Positions 48,755 to 62,700 are shown, numbered from the stretch's first letter. The stretch: 64,000 nt of DNA from Adenanthera pavonina (GCA_026686845.1 JAIVEN010000015.1:1379001-1443000); one strand, 5' to 3'. Notes: generated by a model from the letters alone, not told the origin. A program made the numbers and translations.

Positions 48755-49019
48755 CTACCTCCGGTCCTATATATAGGATCTTTTGTCTTGATCCTAAATA
48801 TAAGATTCTTTACAATATATGAGGTGATATTTATTATGTATTTCCAAAAAAATGCCCCTATTTAATATATTCAAAGAGAAAAAGAGAGAGATTAAATAAT
48901 GATAGTTTTGGAAAAAAGTTGAAATTTTTAGAGAAATCGAGGTAGTTAATTAGTTTTAACTCCCTTTCTTAATTCGCGTGATTCAGTTAAAATAATCTTA
49001 TATATAGGACCAGATGGAG
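48755..49019. mobile_element. Stowaway-like MITE, copy 2 (265 bp)
   Basis: Same length as the copy at 11622-11886, with roughly 90% identity over its whole length. Ends CTACCTCCGGTCCTATATAT and ATATATAGGACCAGATGGAG, flanked by TA on each side. Non-coding. Confidence 0.85.
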
Positions 49020-49021
49020 TA

Positions 49022-50230
49022 TAACAGGAGATTCTGTAAGAATTGCGGCAAGTTATCCAGGCCACTTAAATAGCTTTATCAAATGCATGAGTACTCGCCC
49101 CCTTAATAGGCCTCCTTAATGTATGTCTAGTTGATCATTTTTTTTTCCCTCTTTTTTGTATCTACCTTTTTGATGTATTCTTTTTGTTTTGATTAATGAA
49201 ATTTTCCCTTCCGAGAATAAAAAAATGCGTGAATACTATACTAGCCTTCCCTGATTTAGAGCAACTCTTTAAAGTGAAACATATGCATCCAACACAGGGA
49301 TCTATGCATTGTGTCGCACCGATTAGTAAAAGTGGGTTTTATGTTTACTAAGCATTGTATGAGCTTAATGAGTGATGAGTAAGTCAGATTATTAGGATTA
49401 CATATAAGAAAAAGATCCCTTCCCCATAGATATGAGGTGTTACTGCCCCATTGACAATAACACACTAAACACACAACTACGAAGTCTGCAGCAACACCAC
49501 ATAATTTCCGTATTTCCTATTCTTCATGCATATTATAGAATAATCTACAGAGTGGGCAGTTGTCTAAAAGTCTTCCAAGGTGATCAATTCCCAAGTATAA
49601 TTAGGTAACGAAGCTTATGGGCATGCAATAGATATCCCAAAGCAGGAAAAGAAAATGGTTCATGAATGATTTAATATAACATGAAATTAGGATAACCCCA
49701 AATTTCCCGACTAGTGTCGCTGGCTGTATTTCTGCCATTTATTGTTCTGTTCCAACTTCCAAGCATTTCTTTCTTTCATCTATGTTAGGTAGTATTGCTT
49801 CGTGTTTATGTCTTGTCAACATGACTTTCAATGCCTCCCCTTGATGAAGCTATTCCCCTTTATATAGGGAAGAGATACAAATACAATGGCTAATTTTTAG
49901 CCATTCAAATCAATCTACATCAATTCAATACATTAATCAATAGGAAGGGTACCATTTTGCAAAACCACCAATACAGGATGCTCCTCAACCTCAAAAATAC
50001 AGTCACACTTCCTACAAAGGGTTCTCAAAATTGCCCAGATTTTTCTTGCCCCTGCTAAAGCTAAAAACAAAAAGGCAAATACAGGGCTCTGATTGCTTAA
50101 CTTGCTTGACGAGTATTTAATCATCAGATATTAAAGAAAACATTGCCGGATGAATTTTCTTCTCAGGATACTAAATTCCAGTGGCAAAATCAGGTGTTCA
50201 CACCAAATCTTACCAGCCAAGCTTATTGTT
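49022..50230. other. downstream region of the MAM33-like gene
   Basis: The right part (about 49850-50230) probably contains the 3' UTR of the p32-like gene. No other gene is seen. Confidence 0.45.
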
Positions 50231-52190
50231 CTATCTTTCGACAAAAGACTTGACATTTCCCAAGTATCGTAGAAGCTCAATCCTATGCTTGTTAGTCATA
50301 TAATGATGCAAGAAAACAGATAATTCATTATTTACCCCTCTTGTCTTCAAGTACTCGAGAAATTTCCTCTGAATTTCCACATTCAGATTCCTGAATCAGC
50401 AATTGAACCAGAATAGAATCACTAACAAACCCACATTATGAAACTTCAAATCAGCTATAAATGTTTTGATTATTTAAATTTCAGGCTCAAACTTGCTTAA
50501 AACAACCAGTATGTGAGTGGGCAAAGAACATGCCAAACCTGAAATCAGGTCCAATGCAAGGCATAGCCTGCGACCTATCACGCCCTAATATATAAAGTCT
50601 TTGGATATCTAAACATTCTGGCCATGCTGAGCAGACAAATTCCAATTGACTGCCACATTCCTCCTTTGAAATATCCACAAGTAGACTAATGTGAAGACGG
50701 ACATTCACCCCAGAACTGTTATCTCCAAGCTTAGGAAGCTGTGCATACCCATCAAACATAGTAGCTTCGATTTTTATTTCTTCTTTGTCCCCAAATTTCC
50801 CCTTCATTGTAATACACTGCTCGCCCGGTCGATCTTGAACAGTGAATGAATTGAATTTTGTCACAGGCTGCATAATTTACACAGAGACAACAAGCCTTAC
50901 TACAATAAGGATACCTTAAGAAAATGAGCTTTGATGGGAAGCTATAAAATAAAAGAAAATCCAATGACTACAATTTTTTTTCCAAGATTAAATAATCTAT
51001 CCCAATTTTCATGACTATAAAGGTGTAGTAATTGTAATTTCATCACAACTTGTCAGTAAGGCTTTTAGTGTTGCCATGTTTTGCTGAGTTGAATTGAGTT
51101 CTTTTCTTTATTCTAAATGTTGACTCCCTCCCTCCGCCCCCCCCCCCCCTCTCTCTCTCACACACACACACGTCAAACATCTAAATTATAGTTGAACGAA
51201 AAAAATCAAATTAACATAAATAAAATGAGTCATTAAAACTTTTGGCATGATTAAGCCAGTTTGAAAGCCCAATAACATGACCCAGCATTCATCATAAAAC
51301 AATCTAAAATTAAAAGCATAAATACCGTAATCTTTGTTTTTGGCCAGACATAAATACCGTAATCAAAAGCAAACTTTTATCGATCTAAAAAGCCACTTCT
51401 AACACTCCGACCAAAAGCCTACTTTGAGTAAAGATGTTAAGTTTTTGGTATGATGAAAATCATAAAAGCATCAATTTATATTATAAATGGAGCACCGGAC
51501 AACAACTTCGGTTTCGCAAACTTGAGTTCTTTTCTTTCTTTGCAATTACCTCTTTCCTTTTCAAAATCATATATTATGAGGACTCCCTAATCCCTATCAA
51601 TTGCTCTCATTTGCTGTACGGGTCAATTAATTCTCAAGGCATAGATTTGTTCCCAGAATCATCTAGCCCTCTTTCACCGATTTATGTCGTTTTCTTTCCA
51701 GGAACTACATAACAGATGAAAATCTAGCCAAGCTAGAAATACAAAGTCATTTTATTTGAGTACACAATGATTCTAGTATTCTAAACAGATTCAGAAATTA
51801 ATATGAACAAGTTGACAGAAATGGCAAATTTCCCAAGACCCAACTCCAAGTACTTTTAACCCCAAAATGCGGGAGAAATTAACAACCAAATGAAAAAAGA
51901 TTTACGCAAAAATAACAGTCAAGTCATAATTTAGGAAAGAGAGGAGTATGAACCTGTTCTGGAGGGGCGTATTCGTACTGGTACTCGATCTCGTTACGGA
52001 GAATTCTTAAAATGTTAGATTCAATGTGCGATTTGGTCGTTGCTTGAGCTCCATAAGGTCTGGTTTGATGAAGAGAAGTTGAAATAACATTCAGTGAGTG
52101 AACGCAACGCGAGACCTCATGTGTCGCAGCTCTAATCGAAAGAGGAGAAGCGTAGAGCTTTCTGTGAGCGATTCGAAAAAGGCGAGCCAT
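50231..52190 (-). CDS. mitochondrial glycoprotein/p32 (MAM33-like) family protein
   Basis: Three exons, 52190-51954, 50867-50539 and 50390-50231, join in frame to 241 aa, the normal size. The first roughly 45 residues (MARLFRIAHRKLYASPL...) are rich in Arg/Ser and lack acidic residues, a typical mitochondrial presequence. The family core follows: SNILRILRNEIEYQYEYAPP, then VTKFNSFTVQDRPGEQCITM, and VRLHISLLVDISKE, LEFVCSAWPECLDIQRLYIL and IGPDFR. The C-terminal helix is built by the last exon (LNVEIQRKFLEYLKTRGVNN, ending YLGNVKSFVER). The family forms acidic doughnut-shaped trimers in the mitochondrial matrix and has been tied to oxidative metabolism and mitoribosome function; the precise role of this paralogue is unknown. 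It is apparently intact. Intron 1 holds a poly-C/CT/CA microsatellite. Confidence 0.92.
51134..51172. repeat. poly-C / (CT)n / (CA)n microsatellite in the MAM33-like intron
   Basis: About 13 C residues run into TC and then AC dinucleotides. It is on the plus strand, inside intron 1 of the minus-strand gene. Confidence 0.9.
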
Positions 52191-55100
52191 GGAGAAAGCA
52201 GAAAAGAGTGGGAAATGAAGAAGGGTTTCTGCTGTTTTGGCGTGTGAGACAGTATTTTTTATTTTATTATTTTTAAAATAATTTTATAAAATTATTTTTA
52301 AAAATAAATTTTCAAAATAAAAAAAATTTGTTTAAATGATTATTTTTAAAATCATAATAAGTAATAGATGGGTTATTTAAAATTTAAAATTTTATCATTA
52401 ATGAGTTGGGTATTTTTCACTTTTTTTTTATTTTTCAGAATAAAAACTACAAAACACTTTAAAATTGTTCTGAATTTTTTATTTTTTTATTTTTTTATTT
52501 TTCAAAATAATTTATAAAAAATAATTTTATCAAATAAATTTTTTTATTTTTTTATTTTTAAAAATAGAATCATACAGGGCGAAGTCACCCTATTTGCAAT
52601 GTAGTAGTGATCTACAAGATAAAACCGTTCACCGCATTCGCGAGATCAAATTCTGATTAAATGATAATAATAAAATTAATTAATTTCTTCCTAAGCTATA
52701 GCCCTCTTTCATTTTAAAAAAATGGTAGTAGTTAAATTAACATATTTTTCATTTTATACACTATATATTATATATAAATTAAAAGAATTACATTATCTTA
52801 AACCTAAAACATTACACTTAAGCAGAACTTAACCTCTTTCACTACTTAAACGGAAAACATTCGTTAGCTACTAAGCTACAATATATTATCGTTAGATAAT
52901 AGCAACTATTTTTTCATTATTAATTTTTATTTAAAGATATATACGGCACTTCTTATTAAAAAATCACCTTTCTAAACCCGTTCCCTTTTTCATTATATTT
53001 TGTTTTACATAACAAACGAGCTCAATGTCTTTTTTCACACATTTTATTAGGCTTTGTACAAGTTTTATTTTATTGGGTTAATATTTCTCAATATATCTTA
53101 ATAGAGTCCTTTTTTGGGCCAACAATAAGGTTTAAATATTAGAAAATGAGTATAATCTTTTAAAAAAGACACTTTTAAGTTATTATTTCTCCGGTTAATA
53201 TCAAGGAAAAGTATCTAATTGTACTAAAATGTATAATGTTGGAGGAGCACAATGAAATATATTAAGAAAATTTAAACATTATATGGAATATGAAAAGAAA
53301 ATTTATAAATTTTATATTTTCTATTAATATTAATGACAATTTATACAGAAGATGATGATGATAATTACATAATATTATTATTTTTTTATCTAAACTAGCC
53401 AACTCCTTTTCAAATTGTATCTGCACAGATCTAAAAAAAATTATCACTCAATTATCTAAAAGTATTAGATGATTGAGCTTTTACTTTTTTATGTATATAT
53501 CGAAATGATTTTACTTCTATATTTTGATTATTTTTTCTTTTATGTGATTGTAGATATAGGAATTTTAATGTGCTTGAAGAAAAAATAATAATTTTTTTTA
53601 AACAATAGGATGGTTAGTTTAGCCACCGGCTCGTCTTTGATGGGTTGAGATGAAAAGTTTTGACCCACTAAAAAAATGGGCCGGGGCCAAATATATTCAC
53701 ATAGTGGGCCCGTATTCCCACCTTCATTCAGCACCAAGAGCCCAGTGGGAGGTCGGCATCTCTCCACTTCCTCTCATGTTCATTGTGCCTCCACTTCCTT
53801 CGAAACGTGTCGTTTGGCTTGCGTAGCTGCTTGTGGACTGTTCGAATGATCTTGGCTGCCATTGATTTTTTCCTCCACCCACTATCATTCCTCCCAAACA
53901 TTCAACTTTTCAATTCCTTTGCTAAAGGTTCTTTCAGAGATTCGAGATCGCTTCAATAAAAAAGTGTGGCATTATGTAATCTAGATGAAGATTTCGTATG
54001 ATTTAAACCAAACTATAGATCCATTTGATTAAATTCTTTCCTCAAGTTTCCATTCGTATGACTTTTTCTGTGTAATTAAATTAGGATTTTCTATGTAATT
54101 TTGAGTGAGATTTTTTCGGAGAATTTGTATTCCATCATCCATAAATGTCATTAACCATCTCATGTAATTAGATTTTCATCCATGTAAAACTCATTTCCAT
54201 GCACTATTCACTTATTTTTCACTTTTTAAAATATCCCTAGTTATAATCCCACTTGAAATTATATTTAATTATTCTTAATGATTCTTGTATTACTCACCTA
54301 ATCATTATCTAAAGCACTTAATTATGATTAATTTGAGTTACCAAACTTGGCCATAATGATTAGATTTCTATTATAAAGCTGGTCAAAGAAGTACATTTTA
54401 TTCAACTTTCCTTTGAAATCTATTTTCTAACTATTTTTTTAGGATTTTTTATTCTTTTTTTTTCATCATTTTGAGAGTATTTTTCCCTAAATTTTAGTTA
54501 TTAATTTCGTGATTTTATGTGCTTAATTAATGCTTGAATTGATTTTATATTTTTAGACCTAAATTTTATATCATTTATATTACATAATTTTATATGTTAT
54601 ACTTTGATCACTTTATGTAACATCTTTTGGTAGGTCTTTGGGCATAGTTAAGATGACAAACTAATGGGTTAAGAGGGGACATAAATTGCAAGAAAAAAAA
54701 TGAGGCCCACAAGTCCACACAAGACATATTGTCACTCATTAATCCAACTAAGCACATTTTATGGGAAATGACCTCCATACCCTTCCATAACACCCAAAAC
54801 ATCAAAGCTTGACCATTTGGACATAATTTTAGATATGAGAGACAGTTATTTTCGTGCTCATTCACTCTCATTTATAGCTGGAATTCATTTTCCATCGATC
54901 TTCAATTTTTCTCTCATTTTCTCGCAATTTCTTCCACCAATCTTCAATTGGTTTTACTTTTTCACCTTCTTCTTCCATTTTCGGTTATTCTCTCACATTT
55001 TTCCTATCTTGAGCATCCAGATCTGGAAATTTGCAGAAAGTGGGATGAAGAGCTAGGGATTTGGACTTTTCTTGAGGAACTTTCATCTTGTGGCTAATTG

Positions 55101-56200
55101 GAGCAATCTCATGAATCTGATTCTTATTTCTTCTTCTTCTCTTGGCTTGGATGAAATTTTGATCATTGAAGTATGAGGTTGAAGTGGTGCCTTGCAATGG
55201 AGATAGGGAAGAAGTCATGAAGAACATTGGGTTCATTGTCTACAAAGAGAATTTTCTTATTCTCTTACTATTTTCTCAACTAGAATTGATTTGTTTTGGA
55301 TCTTTGGATAGAATCTTTATGTAAGGATCATAATATGAAATTAATATTACTACTAGATATTGGATTTGATTTGATAAATTTCATTTGAGAGTTTATTTTG
55401 ACATAATTGGGTTGTTATTATGTTGCTTAATATAGTCTTGTCCTTAATGGTAGTTTAGCTATCTTGATTGCATGGTTAGTAAATTAGGATGGTTATATTG
55501 TTGTTTTGGCTGAGATATTTGATTTGTTGAGAATGATTTTGGGTTGTAATAATCAATGTATGACAATGGAATTGAAGAAAATCTAATTGCTCAATTTAGG
55601 ATTTAATGAAGTGACACATCTATCAAGTATTTGAATAAATGTCAAGAAAAAATGTATGTGTTGTAATGGTTTAATTCTCACACTTGGTTTGAAGAACTTT
55701 GTTGAGCTTCATATTCTCACTTTATTAAATTAATTCTCTTACAAAACCCCTTGTAGGTTCATTTAAGCTCTTGTAATTGATAAATTCTCTATTAAAATTG
55801 GAAAGTACTACATTTAGTTGATATTATTCTTGAATCCACTTCCTACCACTTTACTATTTTCAAATTCTCCCATTTGAATTGTCAATTGTTGTATTTTGCA
55901 TTTCAAATTTTCTTAAACTTAAATTAAACTAAAAAAAAATCCCAAGCTTGCATTACATTTAGTGTAGAATTTATTGTATTCTTAGTTAAATATTTCTTGA
56001 ACTTTCATAATCATTCTTTCCTTTATAAACATGACCTAAATTAACTACTATACTACATAATAATTTACTTAGTTATTAAATTAAGAACTTCACGTCAAGG
56101 GTCGTCAATCCATTTGGTTGGTCATTTTAGGTCTAAATCATGATTCCTAGGAAAGGCTTATTACCAATTTTGAGGGAATGTGGACTCCTTGAAAAAACTT
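52191..56200. other. intergenic region left of the Tourist-like MITE
   Basis: Contains the MAM33-like promoter (52191 onward) and long poly-A/T-rich tracts (52250-52560). GC-richer patches at 53620-53950 and 54800-55240 show no recognisable domain or consistent splice structure. No gene is supported. Confidence 0.5.
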
Positions 56201-56201
56201 A

Positions 56202-56554
56202 GGCCCTGTTTGATTCTGTTTTTGAAAACAGTTTCAGAAAATTTGTTTAGTAAATTTGTTTTTTATAAACTATTCCGGAAAACAGAAAAACAAAAGAACA
56301 GAAAACTCAGAATACCTTTTAAGTGTTTTGTAGTTTTTATTCTGGAAAACACAACGAAAGATGAAAAACATTTACTTCATTAATGGTAAAGTTACAAATT
56401 TTGAATAACTCATTTATCACTTACTAGTTATGATTTTGAGAACAGTTATTCAAACAGATTTTTTTATTTTCTTGTTTTTAAAACTTATTCTTGAAAACAG
56501 TTTTACAAAACTATTTTTTAGAACAGAAAACAGAAAACACTGCCAAACAGGCCC
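56202..56554. mobile_element. Tourist-like MITE (353 bp)
   Basis: Flanked by TTA at 56199-56201 and 56555-56557. Ends GGCCCTGTTTGATTCTGTTTT and (inverted) GGGCCTGTTTGGCAGTGTTTT form a clear inverted repeat, and inner AAAACAG/CTGTTTT motifs recur. Non-coding. Confidence 0.75.
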
Positions 56555-56559
56555 TTACA

Positions 56560-57590
56560 CAATCCACATACCAACGAGTGAGAATCCACATAAGGATATT
56601 GCTACCCTGCCTCCTCCCTCTTCTTATCCGCGGCTTCGAATCGTTGGTCACCTCCTCCTCTACCGTCAACCACAGTGCCGTCGTTGTCATCTCTAACTTC
56701 ACCTTTGACCGCATTATTCGCTAGCATCCTCTTCTCCAGCGTGTTTCAAATATGCTTCTTTGACCATGGGTGAGAGGGACAAGTTTCCATTTCCAAATCT
56801 ATTTCTTTAGCCATGACTACATGTCCACCTTCTTCATTTGCCACAACTCCAATGCCTCCATCAGTGCCTCTATCGAACTCATCTTCCCTCTGTAGAACTT
56901 GAACATCATCACACACGAAGATCCCTCTTCACGTCCTTTGCAAGCGCCGTCAAACTCGAAGGTCCCTCTTCGCATCTTCTGTGATTTAGGGTTCGATTTA
57001 GTCATCTGTTGTGGGTGAAAAAGATTTCGGGTTTGATTTAGTCATCTATTGTGGGTGAAAAACAAATTGTAGATACAAGATTTATTAGGGTTCATTAATT
57101 TGTGATTAATATACACAGATTTGTTGATATGTTGTGAGAATTTGTTGAATTTGGGTTGAATCTTGTCTGAGGAAGAAGGAATGGCAACGATGGAGGAGGG
57201 GTGGACAACTTTAATTTTCATTGGTAATTTGATCTTTGCAACTTTATTTTTAATTAATAATATATAAAAAATAAATTTTATTCCAATATTCTTAATATCA
57301 TACCAAATAAATTTATTCTGATCACTCCATTCAATCCGGCGAAGTGGGAGACTTGAAGCTGAAGGAGATTTTCGAAGGGGAAGGAGAAGTGGAAATAGAA
57401 AGGCGAGTAACCAAGGAGGCTTGTGCAGTTGTTGGGTTGGGGCGAGAATACAAAGCACATACACGGTCCTGAGGCACCTACATAAGCCAAACGACAACGT
57501 TGTTAGGAAAGTGGAGGCGCACTGGACACAAAAGGAAGTGGAGAGGTACTGAACGCGCGGGGCACAAGTGTGAATCCTGTTAATGTTTTG
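56560..57590. other. GC-richer intergenic block, no gene assigned
   Basis: 56580-57010 and 57300-57560 are less AT-rich and contain several overlapping short ORFs on both strands, but none shows a known domain or a typical start context. It may be a decayed gene or mobile element. Confidence 0.4.
56983..57064. repeat. tandem duplication of about 41 bp
   Basis: A unit containing GATTTAGTCATCTGTTGTGG and GTGAAAAA is repeated immediately, the second copy with one or two changes. Confidence 0.85.
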
Positions 57591-57692
57591 AATGGCTTTT
57601 TTTTTTTGTGGGAATGTTTTGAAAGGCTTTAGCCGAAAACAAAAGTTTGAAAGTCCACAATCTTCATTTGGATTTTATCTACTACACCCGAT

Positions 57693-57720
57693 TCAATATA
57701 TATATATATATATATATTTA
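57693..57720. repeat. (TA)n microsatellite
   Basis: About 12 TA dinucleotides in intergenic sequence. Confidence 0.9.
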
Positions 57721-58066
57721 TATGAAACTAGAAACATGAACGTTACATTTCATTTCAGATTTCCAACGATACACTAAGTCCACCCTTACTTGCATCTCGA
57801 TTAAACCATATTTGTTGGCAAAAATAAATAAATAACTAAATCATGTTTGTATCATTTCCGAGTCAATTGGTTGAGATATGTATGATAACTCAATCAACTT
57901 GATGATTTAACTCATAAGTCTGACAACTATAAAAACATTTATACAATTTATTTTTTATTTTTTAAAATTATATATTTTAAAAATAAAATAAAAGTCTACA
58001 TAATTTCTATGAGAATTAAAAAAAGAAATGTCATTTAAATAATAAATAAATATGTGTAATTTCAAC

Positions 58067-58736
58067 CATTTTTATTAAAACCGGACCGGACCGGCCGGTT
58101 CGACCGGTCGGACCGGGAACCGGTACCTGGTCCGGTCCGGTTGTAGTCCAAGACCGGCACTGTTCAGAACCGGTGAGAACCGGTCAAGAACCGGTGAAAC
58201 CGGCCTTGAACCAGTGGAACCAGTTCTGAACCGGTCCTAAACCGGTTTGAACCGGTTTTGAAGTATTTTTTTTTTCAAATTTTTTTAAAAAATTCTTTTT
58301 GATTTTTAAGATAAGATAACATCATTTTTAGTACAAAATATGTTTTTTTATATATTATAATATTATATAAGCATTATTATGATATATAACTATTAAAAAT
58401 TATATATTTACTTAATAAAAAATAAAAAATAAATTATTAACTTACTATTTTGAACTCAAAATATGATTATAGATGAATATTAGGTTATTTAAATTAAAAT
58501 ATTGAGTTATGAAACTTAATAATAATTTGTTTGTGATAAATAATAGATTGATAATTCAATATTATTTAGTTTGAGACTTTAATTAAGTTATAAAATTTGT
58601 TTAAACTTATATTATTTATTTTAAATATATTATTTTAATCACTACCGGTCCGACCCCGGTTCGACCTCGGTCGAACCATTGAACCTTGAACCAGTGACTT
58701 GTCCGGTTCAATGTCCGGTCCGGTTCTGACAACATT
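58067..58736. mobile_element. non-autonomous hAT element with ACCGG-rich ends
   Basis: The left end runs from CATTTTTATTAAAACCGG into dense ACCGG/CCGGTTC repeats (58080-58260). The right end has inverted CCGGTCCGGTTCTGACAACA, a known-style plant hAT terminus, preceded by CCGGTTC motifs from 58648. TTTCAAC occurs at both flanks (58060-58066 and 58737-58743), a 7-of-8 match for a hAT target duplication. The middle is AT-rich with no ORF. The subterminal motifs match those of the hAT at 17723-20865. Confidence 0.75.
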
Positions 58737-58743
58737 TTTCAAC

Positions 58744-59287
58744 AATAACCTATAAAATATATATAATTCACTCAAAATTAAAACTTTCTTAAAACTATAA
58801 GAATAAAAAAAATATCAAAACTCTGAAAGAATTAGTATTCAGTTGGGAAAAAAAAAAAGATGCCTTTAAAAGACCAGAAGTACCAAGATCACAAAAGCAT
58901 CAATAATACATCACATCTATAACTCAACACAATGCCTTTCTTCTTCGCAAATAAATAAATATACAAAATATGATTGAGCCCACCTCCACAAATCTAATTC
59001 TAATAACTAAGCAATATAGAATATCAAATGATGAAAAAAACAAACTTGCCACACAGAAAACTGGATTTCTTTTACATTTCAAAAAGGTAAACCGTAGCAC
59101 TACATAGTTTCCCTCATATTTTCCTTTTCAAACACGATCTCATTATTTCACCAGTCAATATGTTTCAACTCAGCATTGGTGTGTCAGACTTTAAAGAACG
59201 AGGAGACCAATCCCCTCCTGTCTTGCTCCAAAGTCACGGGAAACAAGTGCATTCTGTTCACCTTGCAAACTGTCCAAAGATTGGATC
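58744..59287. other. downstream region of the GCP6-type gene
   Basis: AT-rich with no gene seen. The GCP6 3' UTR may extend into it. Confidence 0.4.
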
Positions 59288-59555
59288 TTTCCATGAAGAC
59301 ATTCTTTCACAAGTTCAGTGGACATGATCTGGACCTCTGACCTGGGCCAGCCAACCTTCAGCTCCAGACTTGACCCTCAGACCCAGAACTGGCCAGTGGA
59401 TTCGAATCCAATCTCTGAACTAGACCCAGACCCAAACTCAGCCCCAGCATCGGCCAACTATAAAACTTACTACGCAAAAAATACAGAAAGGTACAAATTC
59501 CTTTGTACGGATCAATTATCCAAACAGAGATTTTCCCAATGCTGGAAATTGATTT
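59288..59555. repeat. dispersed repeat, copy B
   Basis: Aligns with 27415-27690 (copy A) in the same orientation. It lies 180 bp downstream of the GCP6 stop codon (minus strand), possibly within its 3' UTR. Confidence 0.75.
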
Positions 59556-59737
59556 AATTTCCTTGCTTGATAAATTCTAAGAATTTTTAAAATTCTCCAT
59601 CCAAACACAACCTAAGAATGTTAAACTGTTCAACCCACAACATCAGATACCCAGCCACCCTCTAATATTTGAACCACCAAAGATGACCTCATTGCCTTTG
59701 CCAGATACAGCTTGCCATCACTATGAGCCCCAGCAAG

Positions 59738-62700
59738 TCAGAAAACATAATACCCCATTTCATTGCAGACATCGGAATAATATTCATTATAATTGAGATA
59801 TTCCCAGAAACGAGAAAGCCCAAAACTCCCCTGTTTAGGTGCCTTAATATAGCAAAGCTGCAATTCTTTTAGATTTTTATCAAACTTCTGCTTTATTGAA
59901 AGCACCTGCAATTAAATCCAAACAACATGTCAATATATTTTTTCTTAATAATTTGAGAATATACCTAACACGCTCCGTAGCGTGAAAACCAAAGGACCAG
60001 TGATCATGCAGAGTTTACAAAAGATTGACAGGAATCCTACGAAAAACATAAATAAAATGACTTTCTATAATGTTCTTATCTGATCTATGAAAATTTCATA
60101 AAGACCTTTAGGCAAAGATGCAAAGCCAATTCAAATTTGGGCCACCAGACCCTGCAATTGATGAAAAAGACCCTGCAATTGATGAAAAGGCTCCGTGGCG
60201 TAAAGGGTATAACGTACCTTGTTATTGTGACCCCGCCTTCCTAATACAAGCAGACAATCTAAATGACACAGCAAAGCATGCGTGTATTTTTCCGTTTGGA
60301 AGAAAACTAGGCCGGATCTGCTACTCTAAAAGCTACCTAAATACTTGTAAAATTCAAAGGAGACTCTATCTAGATATGATCAATCATCGACACTTAATAT
60401 TTCCATGCCATTACAGATGGTACCTACCTTGAAAGTCTTCAGCAATCATGAACAAATTAACAAATTAACCAACATATTGAATTGATACTATATGAACTAA
60501 TGAAATTGTAACCTGTAAAGTAATTTTACAGCAAGTTAACAAATACCCTCTTTCAATGTCAAAAATATAGGAATATGATAATGCCTGAGATCTTTCCAAA
60601 TATCTCTAGAACAACCTGTACAGCTAGTATTTTCATCATTTTTTTTTATTTCCAGAATAACTGCATCAGACACGAGATGTAATATGTTGCAGGGTTTACC
60701 TGAGATATATTAATTCTGAATCTGCCAAATAAATTTTCCTGACCAATTCCAACATCCCAGGTTCCTGCTGTAAGACACAAGCGGAAATCTAGTGCACATT
60801 GTAAAATGCTCTCAATAATGCTGCCTACTGTCCGGGTTTCTTCAGAGAGGAAACATCTGCAATGAGTAATACATAATAGCACGACAATCATAACAAGTTT
60901 AAGAAATGTTCCAGTACGAAAGATTAATTACTGAACCAAGTCCATCAAGCCCAAATAAACAATTGTCCTCCTAATGATCCAAAAGTCAGATTTGGACCCT
61001 TAAATGCATTAAACTTCAGCTAACCCAGCCTTGGATCGGCACCAAACTAGGAGCCTCAGACAAGTCAGCCAATAGCTCATACAGCCCATGACATGGAGCC
61101 CATCCCACCATGACTTGTCAAATACATGAAGGTCCAATCTAATATATCCCACCTCCACATGGAGCCCAGTCTAGCATGATTCACCACAAGCATCCGGAGG
61201 CTTGTTCCCATGCAAAAGTCAAGTGACCTGCCTGAACTTGGAAGTTACTCAAACATTCCTACTTCAACCTGGGGCCATGGCACAATTTAAGCCTGCCCCA
61301 GCCAAACCTGTAGCCACATGAAACTCTTTTCCTAAAATTATTCACGAGCCTTCACTTAATAGCTTAATCTTCTGAGTCAAAATGATTCTTGACACAGTAC
61401 CAAACGGTCAAGATTTTGATCCTTGCCTCTCCTCATCCCTATCATTAAAATTGAAATTCAGCACAAGCTATGGCGGATTTATGCTTTCTCACACTTCAAC
61501 CCCAAAATGGCTTTCACATGAGAGGGCATCTTAGAGATTTATAATAATATGATGGGCCTTCACTTAATAGTGTAAACTGAATTTTAAATAGTTCACGACA
61601 TATTGAAAAGAGAGGAGAAAGTTATTAATTAAATTTAATCACACATACCTACCTATTACAAACACATCCTACTTTTAAGAAACTTTTTAATCTTAGATTT
61701 CTTCATCCATTACAATATTCAAGTTTTCAAGTTCATTCTGTTTCTAAAATTTTAAAGGATAAAAATGGCCAAAACCACAACTGCATGAAATTTTTTTTTA
61801 TATTCTTAGCTTGCAAATCATTGGGGGTTTCCACTAAGTCACAAGTCAAAGTGATCGATTTTTTTATTTGAAAAAAAATTCTGAATTATTTTTCATATAG
61901 TAAGCAAAATTATTTAAAATGATATAACAATTGCGTATCAACACATACGCAAAATTTAAAAATTACATAATTTTGTTTGTAAAATATAAACAATTGTATA
62001 GAAGTCAACATAAATGCTATTTTTTTTTATAAATACTGTTCTGTTTTTAAATAAAATATAACAAAGCTTAGAATTAAATATTAGCATACGCTGTTTTAGA
62101 AAGTAAAAAATGTAAATACTCCAGTTACCAGAAATACTTTCATTAATTTAGAAAAAAGTTATAATTACCTAAGAAAAAATCATGTCCTGAGTTGACCAAT
62201 CCAAACCACTGGTTCATGTGCCAGTTCACTCATTTATGAAAAAGACAACTGACGGACTGGTTCAGTGGCAATTTCACTAGCTGAACCAGCCAGTTTAGCC
62301 TATCTTCTAAAACTAAGCTAGCTAACTACTAGTGCTTGATAACTGCCAAGAACAACATCAATCCAGAATCTAGGTTGTCAAGCAAAGGCCAAGGATTGGT
62401 ATTTATTAACACCTCCAACAGGCTCCCTCACAAGAAAACCTTTTTCGGCTTGGCATTTGGATAAAGTACACGTGACTAAAATGGGAAGTACCAAGAATCT
62501 AATTTCACAGTATTTAATCATAGAACTTCCAATAACATGTGAAGGACCACTTTAAGACAAAAGCATAAGTTCTTAACTGAATCGTGAAGACCAAGATATG
62601 GTTATATCATATCTATAGCACGAACAAATGTTAATGTAGTATAAAAAAGTTGTTATCACTTATCAACATCAAACTCTGCTAGTAATCAGCTTTAAAGAAG

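Noticed and set aside
57042..57497. 151-codon minus-strand frame in the GC-richer block
   Set aside because: Switches from a hydrophobic CT-rich start to AT-rich random-looking sequence; no domain and no supporting neighbours.
60118..60432. 104-codon plus-strand frame in the GCP6 intron
   Set aside because: Starts with a 21-bp tandem duplication, lies in an intron on the opposite strand, and has no domain.
60940..61600. possible solo LTR in the GCP6 intron
   Set aside because: Short internal repeats exist, but I found no TG...CA ends or 5-bp target duplication that would define an LTR.
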